A DNA stretch of 64,000 nt from a bacterium. GTDB lineage: Bacteria; JAJVIF01. The notes beneath the pieces were generated by a model that saw only the letters and a program-made list of their open reading frames with translations, was not told where the DNA came from and searched no databases. The DNA is taken from NCBI GenBank assembly GCA_022072165.1, contig JAJVIF010000003.1, positions 62,001 through 126,000 of the forward strand, read 5' to 3'. The position numbers were made by a program, and so were the translations under genes. Below are positions 24,763-33,275 of this stretch, in pieces. Each line of letters begins with the position of its first letter. The stretch's first letter is position 1.

Positions 24763-25419
24763 ATGCGCTCAGTGATCCTCGCGTCCATGCTCGCCAGTTG
24801 CCTTGCCCTCGGTACCCTGCCCGCAATGGCAGATGATGGCGTACCCCATCTCAATCAGGTCACGCTCTCCCAGCTCTCGCAGGTGGCGTCGGGCACGACC
24901 CCCCTGGAGCAGGTCACCATCACTTATGCCTATCAGAATCAGTGGGGCGTGAAGGAAACCTGGCAGATTCATGGGACCACGCTCTATGTCTGGAAGTCGG
25001 TCTACACCGCTGCCTACCACGACCAGGCCCGGGCGTTGCTGGCAGGTGGTCACAGCCTGAGCGACCTGCAAAGCAGCATCTTCGAACTCCCCTATGGCGA
25101 CTATGACCAGTACTTCCGCGCCACCCTCACGCCGGCGCAGGTCCGGGCCGTGGCGCAGAGCTTCGCGACCCACCGGCTCCCCGATGCCCCCGCCCGGGTC
25201 GGCTGCGGCGAAAAGCACTGGGAGATCGCGCTGCAGATCAACGGTCAGCGGACCCACATCTTCGATGTCAATGCGCCGGGGAATCCGATCCTGGCGGCCT
25301 GCATCGATCCGCTACAGGACCTCTTCTCCAGCGTCGATGGCAGTCTCCAGCCCATCAATCAGCAGGAATTCGCCACCGCTTTCGTGGACCTGACCTCCGC
25401 CTCCCTTCAGGGAAGCTAG
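24763..25419 (+). CDS. Exported protein of unknown function
   Basis: A 218-residue protein with a clear Sec signal peptide (SVILASMLASCLALGTLPAMADD, cleavage after AMA near residue 23) and an AAGGAG ribosome site. A possible -10, GATAAT, lies at 24712-24717. The mature part has an alpha/beta pattern: LEQVTITYAYQNQWGVKETWQIHGTTLYVWKS is three strands and the middle is helical. Two Cys (in RVGCGEKHW and AACIDPLQ) could form a disulfide. I do not recognise the family. It stands alone, with a 7-bp tetraloop hairpin after it, and likely acts outside the cytoplasm. Confidence 0.75.
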   Translation: MRSVILASMLASCLALGTLPAMADDGVPHLNQVTLSQLSQVASGTTPLEQVTITYAYQNQWGVKETWQIHGTTLYVWKSVYTAAYHDQARALLAGGHSLSDLQSSIFELPYGDYDQYFRATLTPAQVRAVAQSFATHRLPDAPARVGCGEKHWEIALQINGQRTHIFDVNAPGNPILAACIDPLQDLFSSVDGSLQPINQQEFATAFVDLTSASLQGS

Positions 25420-25446
25420 CGCCAGCCCTCGCACGGTCGCCAGGGA

Positions 25447-25464
25447 CCACCGGATCGCCGGTGG
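25447..25464 (+). terminator. Hairpin downstream of the exported protein gene
   Basis: CCACCGG (25447-25453) pairs with CCGGTGG (25458-25464) around ATCG, 28 nt after the stop. There is no T-run. The next promoter begins right after it. Confidence 0.5.
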
Positions 25465-25470
25465 GCCGGA

Positions 25471-25476
25471 TATACT
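25471..25476 (+). promoter_or_regulatory. Candidate -10 box (TATACT) for the PilC/GspF gene
   Basis: TATACT 29 nt before GTG 25506, followed by GGGAGGGG as ribosome site. Confidence 0.5.
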
Positions 25477-25505
25477 GCCGCTTACCGTCGGGAGGGGCGG
25501 GTCGA

Positions 25506-26762
25506 GTGCCCACATTTTCCTATGCTGGCAGACAGGCGTCGGGGGCTCCCTTGCGGGGGCAGATTGAGGCCGCCTCCCGGGAGCAGGCCCTGCAGCAACT
25601 GCATCAGCAGGGCATCATCATCACCCAGTTGAAAGAACCGATGGTCTTGCGACTCGGCGGCGGGAGCCCGGGCGGTCGTGGCGGCGCGGCCTCTGCCGGC
25701 GGAGGGTTCCTCCCTCGGGACCTTACCCCCCAGGGCATCTTCGATTACTTCGGCTTCACGGGAGTCTCGCAGAAGGATCTCGCGGTCTGGACCCGGAAGT
25801 TTTCGCAACTGCTCAAATCGGGACTGGTCTATGGACACATCTTCAGCATCCTGAGTGCGGAGACCGAGAATCGTCGACTTGCCCGCATTTCCGGTCAGTT
25901 GCAGGAAACTGTCAGCCGGGGCGAGGATCTGACCAGCACCTTCCGGAAGCATCCGACGGTCTTTCCCGCCGTGTTTTTGTCGATGGTCCATGCCGGTGAG
26001 GTGGCGGGACGCCTCGACCACATCATGCTCGAGCTGGCACATGTCTATGACAAAGAGGTCGAGCTTCGGGCGTCCATCATGTCGAAGATGTACTACCCCC
26101 TGGGGCTGCTGATTGTGTCGATGCTCCTGCTGGGGGGATTCATCACCTTCGTCCCGATGTTCATCGGCCCGGAAGGGGCGGCGATCTTCGGGCAGATGTT
26201 CTCGGCGGGCACCTACTTCGCGGTCCTCACTCTCTATGCCCTCCTGGCGCTGCTGTTGCTTTTCATCCGGACCCAACCGGGATACCGGATCTTTCGGGGC
26301 CTGCTGACCTATGTCCCCTATGTCGGGGTCCTGCTCAAGAAGTTGTCGCTCATCCGGTTTTGCCGTCTGCTGGCCGCGATGTGGGCGTCCGGGGTCCCGC
26401 TGCTGGAAGCCCTGGATGTCGCCGAAGAAACCGTGGCAGAGCCCTACCTGAAAGCCGGAGTCCGGGAAGCCGCCGAGCTGGTGCATCAGGGCGAGGATCT
26501 CACGGAGGCCCTGCGCGCCTCCGGTGTCTTTCCCCAGCGCGTCCTCTCAATGGTCCGGACCGGTGAAGTCGCCGGCAATCTGGAAGCCACGCTCATCAAG
26601 GTTGCCGAATACTACGAGCTCGAAGCCGAAGCCCAGGGGCACATTCTGGCGACCGCCGGGTACTTTGTGGTCTACGGGGTCATTGCTGCGACGGTCGCGA
26701 TGTTCGTCATCCGGGCCTGGAGCGGCTACTTCGGCATCATCAGCGGATTCATGGACTCCTAA
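25506..26762 (+). CDS. Type II secretion/type IV pilus inner-membrane protein, PilC/GspF family
   Basis: A 418-residue protein. GTG 25506 follows GGGAGGGG and gives the usual PTFSYAGRQASGAPLRGQIEA opening of the family. Two T2SSF domains of ~120 residues follow: FTGVSQKDLAVWTRKFSQLLKSGLVY to FLSMVHAGEVAGRLDHIM, and LSLIRFCRLLAAMWASGVPLLEAL to RVLSMVRTGEVAGNLEAT. Three or four membrane helices lie at ~205-235, ~250-270 and ~385-408. The protein is the platform that couples the assembly ATPase to pilin or pseudopilin polymerisation. No ATPase, prepilin or peptidase gene is near, so it is an orphan copy here. A Gly-rich linker (RLGGGSPGGRGGAASAGGG) between the N-terminal strand and domain 1 is unusual. 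Confidence 0.92.
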   Translation: MPTFSYAGRQASGAPLRGQIEAASREQALQQLHQQGIIITQLKEPMVLRLGGGSPGGRGGAASAGGGFLPRDLTPQGIFDYFGFTGVSQKDLAVWTRKFSQLLKSGLVYGHIFSILSAETENRRLARISGQLQETVSRGEDLTSTFRKHPTVFPAVFLSMVHAGEVAGRLDHIMLELAHVYDKEVELRASIMSKMYYPLGLLIVSMLLLGGFITFVPMFIGPEGAAIFGQMFSAGTYFAVLTLYALLALLLLFIRTQPGYRIFRGLLTYVPYVGVLLKKLSLIRFCRLLAAMWASGVPLLEALDVAEETVAEPYLKAGVREAAELVHQGEDLTEALRASGVFPQRVLSMVRTGEVAGNLEATLIKVAEYYELEAEAQGHILATAGYFVVYGVIAATVAMFVIRAWSGYFGIISGFMDS

Positions 26763-26777
26763 AAGTGCCGCACCCTC

Positions 26778-26783
26778 TACAAT
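26778..26783 (+). promoter_or_regulatory. Leaderless promoter -10 (TACAAT) of NAD kinase
   Basis: TACAAT ends 7 nt before GTG 26791, so transcription should begin at or next to the start codon. There is no ribosome site between. Confidence 0.6.
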
Positions 26784-26790
26784 CTCAGCC

Positions 26791-27684
26791 GTGACCTCCC
26801 TTCCAGTCGCCATTCGTTATATGCCCGACCACGGGGGCGTGAATGCCATCCTCCCCGGACTGTTGGCGCGCCTGCGCGATGAAGGCTGTGACATCACAAC
26901 AGTTACCGTGCCTCGGAGTGACATCACCACAAAGCCCGACAAGCTGCGCGATGTCAGCGCGCTGCTGGCCGACCAGCGGCTGGTCATTTCGCTGGGGGGC
27001 GATGGCACGCTGCTCTCCACCGCGCGACTGGTGGCGGGTTCGGGTGTCCCGGTCCTCGGACTCAATCTCAAGGGCCTCGGCTTCCTCACCGCCACCACGG
27101 CGGATCGTCACGCCGCAGCGCTCGACGCCTTTTTTAACGGGACGCTGGTCATAGAAGAGCGGCGGATGCTCTCCGTGGCCTACACCCAGGGCAACGACAC
27201 CCTCCATCCCTTTCCCTTTGCTGCGCTCAATGATGTTGCCATCGTCCGGGGGGTCCCGACGCGAATGGTGCAGCTGGAAGTGCTGATTAACGGGGAGTTC
27301 CTCACGAGCCTGGAGGCCGATGGCCTCATCCTCACGACCCCCACGGGCTCCACGGCGTACAACCTGGCGGGCGGAGGATCGATCTTCTGGCCCGAACTCG
27401 ATGTCATCGGCATCACGCCGATCATGCCCCACGCCCTCAGCATTCGTCCGGTGATCGTGCCCGGCGAAGCACTGATCGAGATCCGCGGACTCACCGGCTC
27501 CCGGGGGCAGCCCCATCTCTCCGTCGATGGCCACCCCGTGGTACTGCAGGGACCCTGTCCGAGAGTCCAGGTGACCCGTGCGGCGGAGCGGACCCTCCTG
27601 GCACGACTGCCGGGGACCCGCTTCGGCGATATCCTGCGCGAAAAGCTCGTATGGGGCGGACGCCTCCGCCACAATGGTGACTAG
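26791..27684 (+). CDS. nadK: NAD kinase
   Basis: A 297-residue protein. GTG 26791 is chosen because the family N-terminus (a strand followed by the GGDGT region at 69-73) begins there and a -10 hexamer lies 7 nt upstream; no ATG upstream fits. Signatures: LVISLGGDGTLLSTARLV, LKGLGFLT, LNDVAIVRG, LEADGLILTTPTGSTAYNLAGGGS and MPHALSIRPVIVP. It phosphorylates NAD+ to NADP+ with ATP or polyphosphate in the cytoplasm, setting the NADP(H) pool for biosynthesis and redox defence. Length and motif order are standard. It converges on folD, leaving 35 bp between the stops. Confidence 0.96.
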   Translation: MTSLPVAIRYMPDHGGVNAILPGLLARLRDEGCDITTVTVPRSDITTKPDKLRDVSALLADQRLVISLGGDGTLLSTARLVAGSGVPVLGLNLKGLGFLTATTADRHAAALDAFFNGTLVIEERRMLSVAYTQGNDTLHPFPFAALNDVAIVRGVPTRMVQLEVLINGEFLTSLEADGLILTTPTGSTAYNLAGGGSIFWPELDVIGITPIMPHALSIRPVIVPGEALIEIRGLTGSRGQPHLSVDGHPVVLQGPCPRVQVTRAAERTLLARLPGTRFGDILREKLVWGGRLRHNGD

Positions 27685-27719
27685 CTGCCTGATGAGGTGA
27701 ACAAGCCTGCAAGCGTGAG

Positions 27720-28664
27720 CTACGCCGTCGGGAACAGCGGGTCCCGGGGGAGGTCGGCGCCCAGGGCACCAGCCCAGCGCTCGGCAGCGGTCAGCGGCTC
27801 CATAGCCTCCACCCGACACCCTGTCAGGGCTTCGTAAGCGAGCAACGTGTTCTCCATGAGCATCGCGACTGTCATGGGACCCACCCCGCCCGGCACCGGC
27901 GTGATGGCCGAGGCCCGGGGCTCCACCGACGCAAAATCGACATCCCCGATCAGCTTGTCGTTCACCACGTTGATCCCGACGTCAATGACGATCGCTCCCC
28001 GCTTGACCATGTGTCCCTGCAACAGCCCCGGCTGTCCTGCTGCCATGACGACCATATCAGCGGGGAGGGTCATCTCCGGAAGATGGGCGGTCCGGGAGTG
28101 ACAAATGGTGACCGTCGCATTTTTCATCAGCAGCAGGGCTGCCAGCGGCTTCCCCACCAGACTGGAGCGCCCCACCACCGTCACATTCCGGCCGCTGATG
28201 TCGATGCCATAGGCCGCCAATAGCCGCAGAACTCCTTTGGGCGTACAGGGATGTAACCCCGTCTGGCCCAGCAGTAACAGACCCTGATTCAGTGCATGCA
28301 GCCCATCGACATCTTTGCGCGGATCAATGGCGGCGATGACAGCCCCGGAGGAAATGTGGTCTGGCAGGGGCATCTGGACCAGAATGCCGTGGACCGCAGG
28401 ATTGGCATTGAGGGCCTGCACCAGATCGATCAGGTCGTCCTGGCTGATCGACGCCGGACACCGGATCGTCTCGGCATCGAGCCCCATTTTGCGCCCGATC
28501 CGTTCTTTGCCCGCGACATACCGAATGCTCGCCGGATTTTCGCCCACCAGGACCACCCGGAGTCCTACCGGGGGACAGCCCTGCGCCTGGTACGCCGCCA
28601 CCCGCAGGCCAAGTTCCGCCACCAGCCGGTCCCGTACCGCGTTGCCGTTCAGAAGTGTCGCCAT
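27720..28664 (-). CDS. folD: Bifunctional methylenetetrahydrofolate dehydrogenase/cyclohydrolase
   Basis: A 314-residue protein. ATG 28664 gives the standard family length; in-frame sequence upstream is the tail of the preceding gene. Signatures: GLRVVLVGENPASIRYVAGKE (catalytic Tyr/Lys region), VHGILVQMPLPDH, PRKDVDGLHALN, CTPKGVLRLL, VVGRSSLVGKPLAALL and GDVDFASVEPRASAITPVPGGVGPMT. It interconverts 5,10-methylene-, methenyl- and 10-formyl-THF with NADP, supplying one-carbon units for purines and formyl-Met; purH in this window consumes the product. It lies 13 bp after a GT4 gene on the same strand and may share its transcript. Confidence 0.96.
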   Translation of the reverse strand: MATLLNGNAVRDRLVAELGLRVAAYQAQGCPPVGLRVVLVGENPASIRYVAGKERIGRKMGLDAETIRCPASISQDDLIDLVQALNANPAVHGILVQMPLPDHISSGAVIAAIDPRKDVDGLHALNQGLLLLGQTGLHPCTPKGVLRLLAAYGIDISGRNVTVVGRSSLVGKPLAALLLMKNATVTICHSRTAHLPEMTLPADMVVMAAGQPGLLQGHMVKRGAIVIDVGINVVNDKLIGDVDFASVEPRASAITPVPGGVGPMTVAMLMENTLLAYEALTGCRVEAMEPLTAAERWAGALGADLPRDPLFPTA

Positions 28665-28677
28665 AGCGCCCCGGAGT

Positions 28678-29775
28678 CTAGCAGTCCCCGGCGACTCGCT
28701 GCCAGGCGTGGTGACACGCCTCACGCAGCGCGTCGATGCTGTAGCGCGCCTCAGCGCGGGTCCGATTCGCCGCGCCCAATGCCAGTCGCGTTTCTGGTGA
28801 CAGGGACATCAGACTGGTCATGGCCGCCCGCAGCGCTTCGGGATCTTCCGCAGGAATCGTCTGATCCCAGGGGAGATCCGCCAGCATCTCCGGGATCGCC
28901 CCGACCCGGGTCGCGATCACGGGCAGGCCGCTCAGCATCGCTTCCACCATGGCTACCGGCAGCCCCTCGTAGTGCGATGGAAAGACCAGGGCATCCGCCC
29001 AGGCGTAGCCTTCGCATAAGGCATGGGGGGTCGCTTCCCCCATCAATCGCACAGGGGCACCCCGCAGCCTCGTGGCGGTGCCATCCCCCATCACCCGTCC
29101 ATAGAGCCGGACTTCGGCGTTGAGTCCCTCCAATGCTGTCAACAGCTCCCAGATGCCTTTCGGGCGCTCGATGCGTCCGGCATAGACCCAGCGGAAGGGA
29201 CGCGCTTCCGGCGTGTCGGGTCCGGGATGGGGCTGCACAGGCCAGTGCGAGGCATCGGCGACATTGGGGATCACCACACAATTCGCCGGGTCCACCCAGG
29301 ATGAGAGCTGGGTGATCCAGCCGGGCGACAGGACCGCCAGGGCATCGATCTGCGTCATCACTTCGCGTACCTGCTGCTGTCGCGATGGCATCTGCTCATC
29401 GAACCAGGTGGCGAATTTGCCCGACTGCAGATGGAGGACTACACGCCATCCTGCAGCCCGACCAGCGGCGCAAAAATCAGCAGCGCGCCAGAAGTTGTCT
29501 CCCCAGGCAGTGACCATATGCAGAATTCCCGTTGATCCCTGCATCCGACGCGCCGCGTCCTCCAGCGCACGCTGATGCACCTGCTGCTTCACCAGCTTCG
29601 GACGCATCAGCGACTGGGGCACTCCCTCGCCCGGCGACAACCGGTCCACCGTCCAGGTCTTATCTACTCCCGGCGCAAAAGTCTGCGCGATGGTCAGCAC
29701 CATACGTTCGAGCCCACCGACCGGTGGAGGGACCGGCCCGATAAGCAGCACCCGGTGCGGTGATGTGGCGGTCAT
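28678..29775 (-). CDS. Glycosyltransferase family 4
   Basis: A 365-residue GT-B enzyme. The N-terminal Gly-rich loop is GPVPPPVGGLERMVLTIAQTF (~13-33). In the C-terminal domain, CVVIPNVADASHW, WVYAGRIERPKGIWELLTAL (~195-214), VRLYGRVMGDG and the E-x7-E-like ADALVFPSHYEGLPVAMVEAM (~258-278) are GT4 hallmarks. It transfers sugar from a nucleotide donor in glycan or glycolipid synthesis; donor and acceptor are unknown. Its start overlaps the preceding GT4 gene by 4 nt (ATGA) and it is 13 bp from folD. With the GT-C genes nearby this points to a dispersed envelope-glycan gene set. Confidence 0.88.
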   Translation of the reverse strand: MTATSPHRVLLIGPVPPPVGGLERMVLTIAQTFAPGVDKTWTVDRLSPGEGVPQSLMRPKLVKQQVHQRALEDAARRMQGSTGILHMVTAWGDNFWRAADFCAAGRAAGWRVVLHLQSGKFATWFDEQMPSRQQQVREVMTQIDALAVLSPGWITQLSSWVDPANCVVIPNVADASHWPVQPHPGPDTPEARPFRWVYAGRIERPKGIWELLTALEGLNAEVRLYGRVMGDGTATRLRGAPVRLMGEATPHALCEGYAWADALVFPSHYEGLPVAMVEAMLSGLPVIATRVGAIPEMLADLPWDQTIPAEDPEALRAAMTSLMSLSPETRLALGAANRTRAEARYSIDALREACHHAWQRVAGDC

Positions 29776-31073
29776 GGAACGGCGACTCGCGGCATCTGCA
29801 GCGCCCGGTCGAAGACCTGCACGAATTCCTCAGCGAGGGCATCGCGGCTGTAGCGCTGCAGGAACTCCGGGAAGGTGGCCGGAGCAGGTGGCAGCAGCGG
29901 AGCATCTGACCCGCTTCCCAGCAATTGAGCCAGCACCACGGCAACCTCTTCCGGTGACTGCTCGCTGATGACCCGTCCGCCAGCGGTCTCACGGATCAGC
30001 TTCGCGATCGCACCATCCGGGCTGGCAAAAGCGAGCACCGGCATCCGGGCGGCCAGAAACTCATAGAGCTTGCCGGAGACCGTGTCCTGCGCCCGGGGGT
30101 CCTGCGGCATCCCCACCAGGACCCAATGACAGGCGCTGAGCCGCTCCAGGACCGCCCGGTGCTCCAGATACCCGTGATACTCCACGGCCCCGTACAAATC
30201 CGGACTCCCGATCCGCTGCAGGAACTCCTTGTTGCGCGGACCATAACAGTCGAGGCGGATCGCACCACGCAGGTCAGGACGCGCCGTCAGCAGGTGCGCC
30301 AGCGCTTCGATGCAGAGACTGATGTTGTACGCCCCATACATAGCGCCGGCGTATCCCAGTCGCCAGGGAGTTGCGGGTGATGGGGCGGCAGGAGGGGCTG
30401 GTGACGCCGGGAGTCCGGCGACATCCCGGGGATCGTATCCATTGGGAATCCAGACGAGCCGGTCGCCATTGAGGGAGTGCTCCATGCAACTGGCGAGCAT
30501 CGATGTGTAGACCGTGGTGGTCACCAGTGTCGCGCCATGCAGGGTCCGCCCCTCATCCCGGACATCGGCGTTCGCCTCGGCATCCGTCGCGGGGCGATAA
30601 GTGAATCCGCGCCGCCACGGGTCACGAAAGTCGGCGATCCAGGGCGGACGTCGGTTGGGTGACAGATGCTCCAGTGCGGTCAGTACCGCCCGGTGCGCTG
30701 CCGGTGGCGGGGAGGACGAGAAGAAGAGATCAAAAGGCTGGCGGGCATGTTCATCCATGAGCCGGTCGGTGAGCTGATCCCATTGCACGGCGGAGTTCGC
30801 CGTGAGGCCAAGGGCCTCGAAGGCAAAGCCGAGCCGGCGCAACGGCCCCCGCTGCAGTCGACGCGCCGCGCTGGCCGGGATCCGGATGACGGGAAGATCC
30901 GGGGGGACCTCCACCAGCAGGGTCGGGTCCAACGACATCCCGGGGTTCTCCAGCGTGAAAACCACCGGACTCCAGCCATGCGCCTGCAGCCGGGGCGCTA
31001 GTTTCAGCGCCCGGAAGACCCCACCGCTCGATTCGGGGGGGAAAAAGGGGACCACCAGCGCCACACGGGGCAT
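29772..31073 (-). CDS. Glycosyltransferase family 4
   Basis: A 433-residue GT-B enzyme. The N-terminal loop is VPFFPPESSGGVFRALKLAPRL (~8-29), typical of WbuB/exopolysaccharide-type GT4 proteins, and IADFRDPWRRG (~145-155) matches the same subgroup. In the C-terminal part, VWIPNGYDPRD, WRLGYAGAMYGAYNISLCIEAL, VEYHGYLEHRAVLERLSACHWVLVGMP and VSGKLYEFLAARMPVLAFAS are seen. It probably adds a sugar to a lipid-linked or capsular glycan intermediate at the inner membrane face. Translation is coupled to the next GT4 gene by ATGA. A -10 hexamer ends 6 nt before the ATG, so the mRNA is probably leaderless. Confidence 0.88.
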   Translation of the reverse strand: MPRVALVVPFFPPESSGGVFRALKLAPRLQAHGWSPVVFTLENPGMSLDPTLLVEVPPDLPVIRIPASAARRLQRGPLRRLGFAFEALGLTANSAVQWDQLTDRLMDEHARQPFDLFFSSSPPPAAHRAVLTALEHLSPNRRPPWIADFRDPWRRGFTYRPATDAEANADVRDEGRTLHGATLVTTTVYTSMLASCMEHSLNGDRLVWIPNGYDPRDVAGLPASPAPPAAPSPATPWRLGYAGAMYGAYNISLCIEALAHLLTARPDLRGAIRLDCYGPRNKEFLQRIGSPDLYGAVEYHGYLEHRAVLERLSACHWVLVGMPQDPRAQDTVSGKLYEFLAARMPVLAFASPDGAIAKLIRETAGGRVISEQSPEEVAVVLAQLLGSGSDAPLLPPAPATFPEFLQRYSRDALAEEFVQVFDRALQMPRVAVP

Positions 31074-31079
31074 GGGGGG

Positions 31080-31085
31080 ATGATA
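31080..31085 (-). promoter_or_regulatory. Leaderless promoter -10 (TATCAT) of the GT4-GT4-folD operon
   Basis: Minus-strand TATCAT with 6 nt between it and the ATG at 31073. Confidence 0.5.
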
Positions 31086-31135
31086 CGCCCGGGCGGTACA
31101 CTGACGGTTAACGCCTGCTGCCGGAGCTATCCGCC

Positions 31136-31579
31136 ATGAGCCTCAACCTCGCTTTGCCCGCACAGGACCTGCTGGAAGCTGCCCTGCGTCGGTGCCTGCT
31201 CCAGTTCCCCGAATGGCAGCATCCCGGACTGCCGCTGGATCCGGATGCCACCGAAAGCTGTCGGGACCTGGAGCTCACGGTCACCCGGTCCTTCGCTCCC
31301 GCTGATCTCGACACGATCCTCGCTGATGAAGTGCGCCTCCACGGCCTGACCCTCTGGGCGCTCTATGCACTCCTCTCGAAGCCCTACATCATTCAGTTTC
31401 AGTCGCCGGGGGTCCGGTGGCGGGCTGCGCAATTGCCGCTGGTGACCATGGCGTCCAGACACGAGGATCGTGTGGAACTGGTCTGGCACTGGGTCGTGCA
31501 GTTCTGTGCCCCAACGGACACCGACAACATCTACCTCAATCGCATGGCCCCGGCAGACCTCCAGCTCACCCTCTTCTGA
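31136..31579 (+). CDS. Small protein of unknown function
   Basis: A 147-residue, mostly acidic, cytoplasmic-looking protein without signal peptide or membrane segment. A weak ribosome site (CGGAGC) precedes ATG 31136, and a possible -10, TACACT, lies at 31097-31102. The N-terminus is helical (LPAQDLLEAALRRCLLQFPEW); the rest alternates strands and helices, such as LHGLTLWALYALLSKPYIIQF and VELVWHWVVQFCAP. It is divergent from the GT4 operon and convergent with a GT-C gene, so it forms its own unit. No family was recognised. Codon use matches the neighbours, which supports a real gene. Confidence 0.7.
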   Translation: MSLNLALPAQDLLEAALRRCLLQFPEWQHPGLPLDPDATESCRDLELTVTRSFAPADLDTILADEVRLHGLTLWALYALLSKPYIIQFQSPGVRWRAAQLPLVTMASRHEDRVELVWHWVVQFCAPTDTDNIYLNRMAPADLQLTLF

Positions 31580-31603
31580 GCGAAGGCCGAACAACCCGCA
31601 GCG

Positions 31604-33124
31604 CTAGCGCAGATAGCCCGCCTGGGTCAGTAACAGCGACATCAGGTAATACGAATACCCCTGCAGATTGGCCGCCAGACTGAAGTTGGTCATCGCCCCG
31701 CCGATGAGAGCGATCCCCCAGGGATAGGCCACCCCCACGACTGAGCAGAGCACGCCCCAGCGCAACGCTTCGGCATACCACCCCCGGGCCTTTGCGGTCC
31801 CCAGGGGACCATAGGTCAGTGCGGCAAAGAGGAGCAGCACCGCCATCGGCGCGATGAAATACCGGGAGCCATAGCTGGTCCCGCCGTAGTTTTCAGTCCG
31901 GAGGAGCAGATAGAGAAAGCTGACGCAGGTCATACCGAGGAACCCGGCGGTCCAGGCCCGGAGGGCGGCTTCCTGCGCGGCGGTGACATCCAGAATTTGC
32001 TGCCAGTTTTTCTGCAGCAGCTTCCAGCCGATCCAAAATCCAAAGAGGAGCGTGGGGGTGTAGAAGAAGATGCCCCGGATACCGAAGAGGGAGTTAAAGA
32101 TGTACCGCCAGCGGTACTGATCGAACAGCGTCGCGATGTACCCGCGTCGCTCCAGCACTTCCCCGTAGTACCCCCGGACCGCCGTCAGCACATAATTCTC
32201 GGCTTTGGTGTAAATCGGGCGCCAGTCACCGATCATTACCCAGTTGCAGACAAAGTGAATGCCGACCGGAGCGAGGAAGCCGAGGAGGAGCCAGCCGGTC
32301 TCCTGCAACTGCCGCGACTGCCAGCAACGGACTCCCGTCCAGCTCAGGAGCGCGACCACGAAGGGGGCGGCCCCCACGATGTCGCAGGCCAGGGCGAACC
32401 CCGCCATCAGCCCCGCCAGCATCAGATTCCGCCAGGCGGGTCCAATGTTGCGGGTGGTCCGGAGCACCAGGATGAAGGAGTAGAGCCCCGCGATCCCGGC
32501 GATCGTGTGATTCTGGAAGATCGTGGTGTACGGCAGATAGAGACTGCCGATGGCGAAACTGACGACTCCCAGAATCCGCCATCTCGGGCTCAGTCCAAAC
32601 TCCTGCAGCGTGTTGTAGAGCAACACCGACGCCCCCGCGAGGGGGAGTCCCATGAGCAGGAGCGTAATCAGGTAGTAGATCGTCGGGGCCTGCAGTTCAT
32701 TGAAATACGACCAGCCCAGCAGATGGTGCATCGGCCAGTAGAGTACGGCCCCAAGCGCACTTAACAGCGGAGGCTTGGTGGAGTAAAAATGCTCCCCCAC
32801 AAAGACCTTGTCGCCGGTCCAGTACCCCAACGACGTGTTATCAATGGCCCAGGTCTGCTGCTCCACCAGCGACTGAATCGTGGCGAAGCGCGCCTGGTCG
32901 TTCCAGGACCCCGGACGTTCTGGGGTCCCGTAGCCCTTGGTCAGCACGATCAGGAGCGCGAAGATGCCGAGGAAGACCGCGAGACGTTCTTCCCACCGTG
33001 CGACAGTAATCCCGAGAGCGGTGGGCTGTCCAATGGTCAGCCCCCCCTCCACCCGCTCGTCGACGGGTCCTGGTGGCGGTGCGGCTTCGGCTGGTGCTGA
33101 TGATGGTCGCTTGCGACGTCCCAT
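31604..33124 (-). CDS. Polytopic GT-C-like glycosyltransferase
   Basis: A 506-residue protein with a hydrophilic Pro/Ala-rich start (~40 residues) and about eleven membrane helices. After helix 1 (LAVFLGIFALLIVLTKGYG), the loop has SWNDQARFATIQSL, with the Asp expected in GT-C catalytic loops, and FYSTKPPLLSALGAVLYWPM, the KPPLLS segment common in dolichyl-phosphate-mannose mannosyltransferase-like bacterial proteins. A second loop has YGGTSYGSRYFIAPMAVLLLF near residue 425. It probably transfers a sugar from a polyprenyl-phosphate donor outside the membrane. A TACCCT hexamer ends 10 nt before the ATG. It differs in the C-terminal region from the two tandem GT-C genes at 21271-24695, lacking their soluble tail. 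Confidence 0.75.
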   Translation of the reverse strand: MGRRKRPSSAPAEAAPPPGPVDERVEGGLTIGQPTALGITVARWEERLAVFLGIFALLIVLTKGYGTPERPGSWNDQARFATIQSLVEQQTWAIDNTSLGYWTGDKVFVGEHFYSTKPPLLSALGAVLYWPMHHLLGWSYFNELQAPTIYYLITLLLMGLPLAGASVLLYNTLQEFGLSPRWRILGVVSFAIGSLYLPYTTIFQNHTIAGIAGLYSFILVLRTTRNIGPAWRNLMLAGLMAGFALACDIVGAAPFVVALLSWTGVRCWQSRQLQETGWLLLGFLAPVGIHFVCNWVMIGDWRPIYTKAENYVLTAVRGYYGEVLERRGYIATLFDQYRWRYIFNSLFGIRGIFFYTPTLLFGFWIGWKLLQKNWQQILDVTAAQEAALRAWTAGFLGMTCVSFLYLLLRTENYGGTSYGSRYFIAPMAVLLLFAALTYGPLGTAKARGWYAEALRWGVLCSVVGVAYPWGIALIGGAMTNFSLAANLQGYSYYLMSLLLTQAGYLR

Positions 33125-33275
33125 AAGGCTGCTAAGGGTACCAGCAGCCGCCCCAAGGCCTCCTAAGACAACGTAGTTCGCGGTACAGTGAAAGGTACTC
33201 TCGACCGGGGACTCACGGTCCCTCAGGTGGTCGCATTCCAGACCATCCGTGCACTCAACTCAGGAGGCATCGCCC

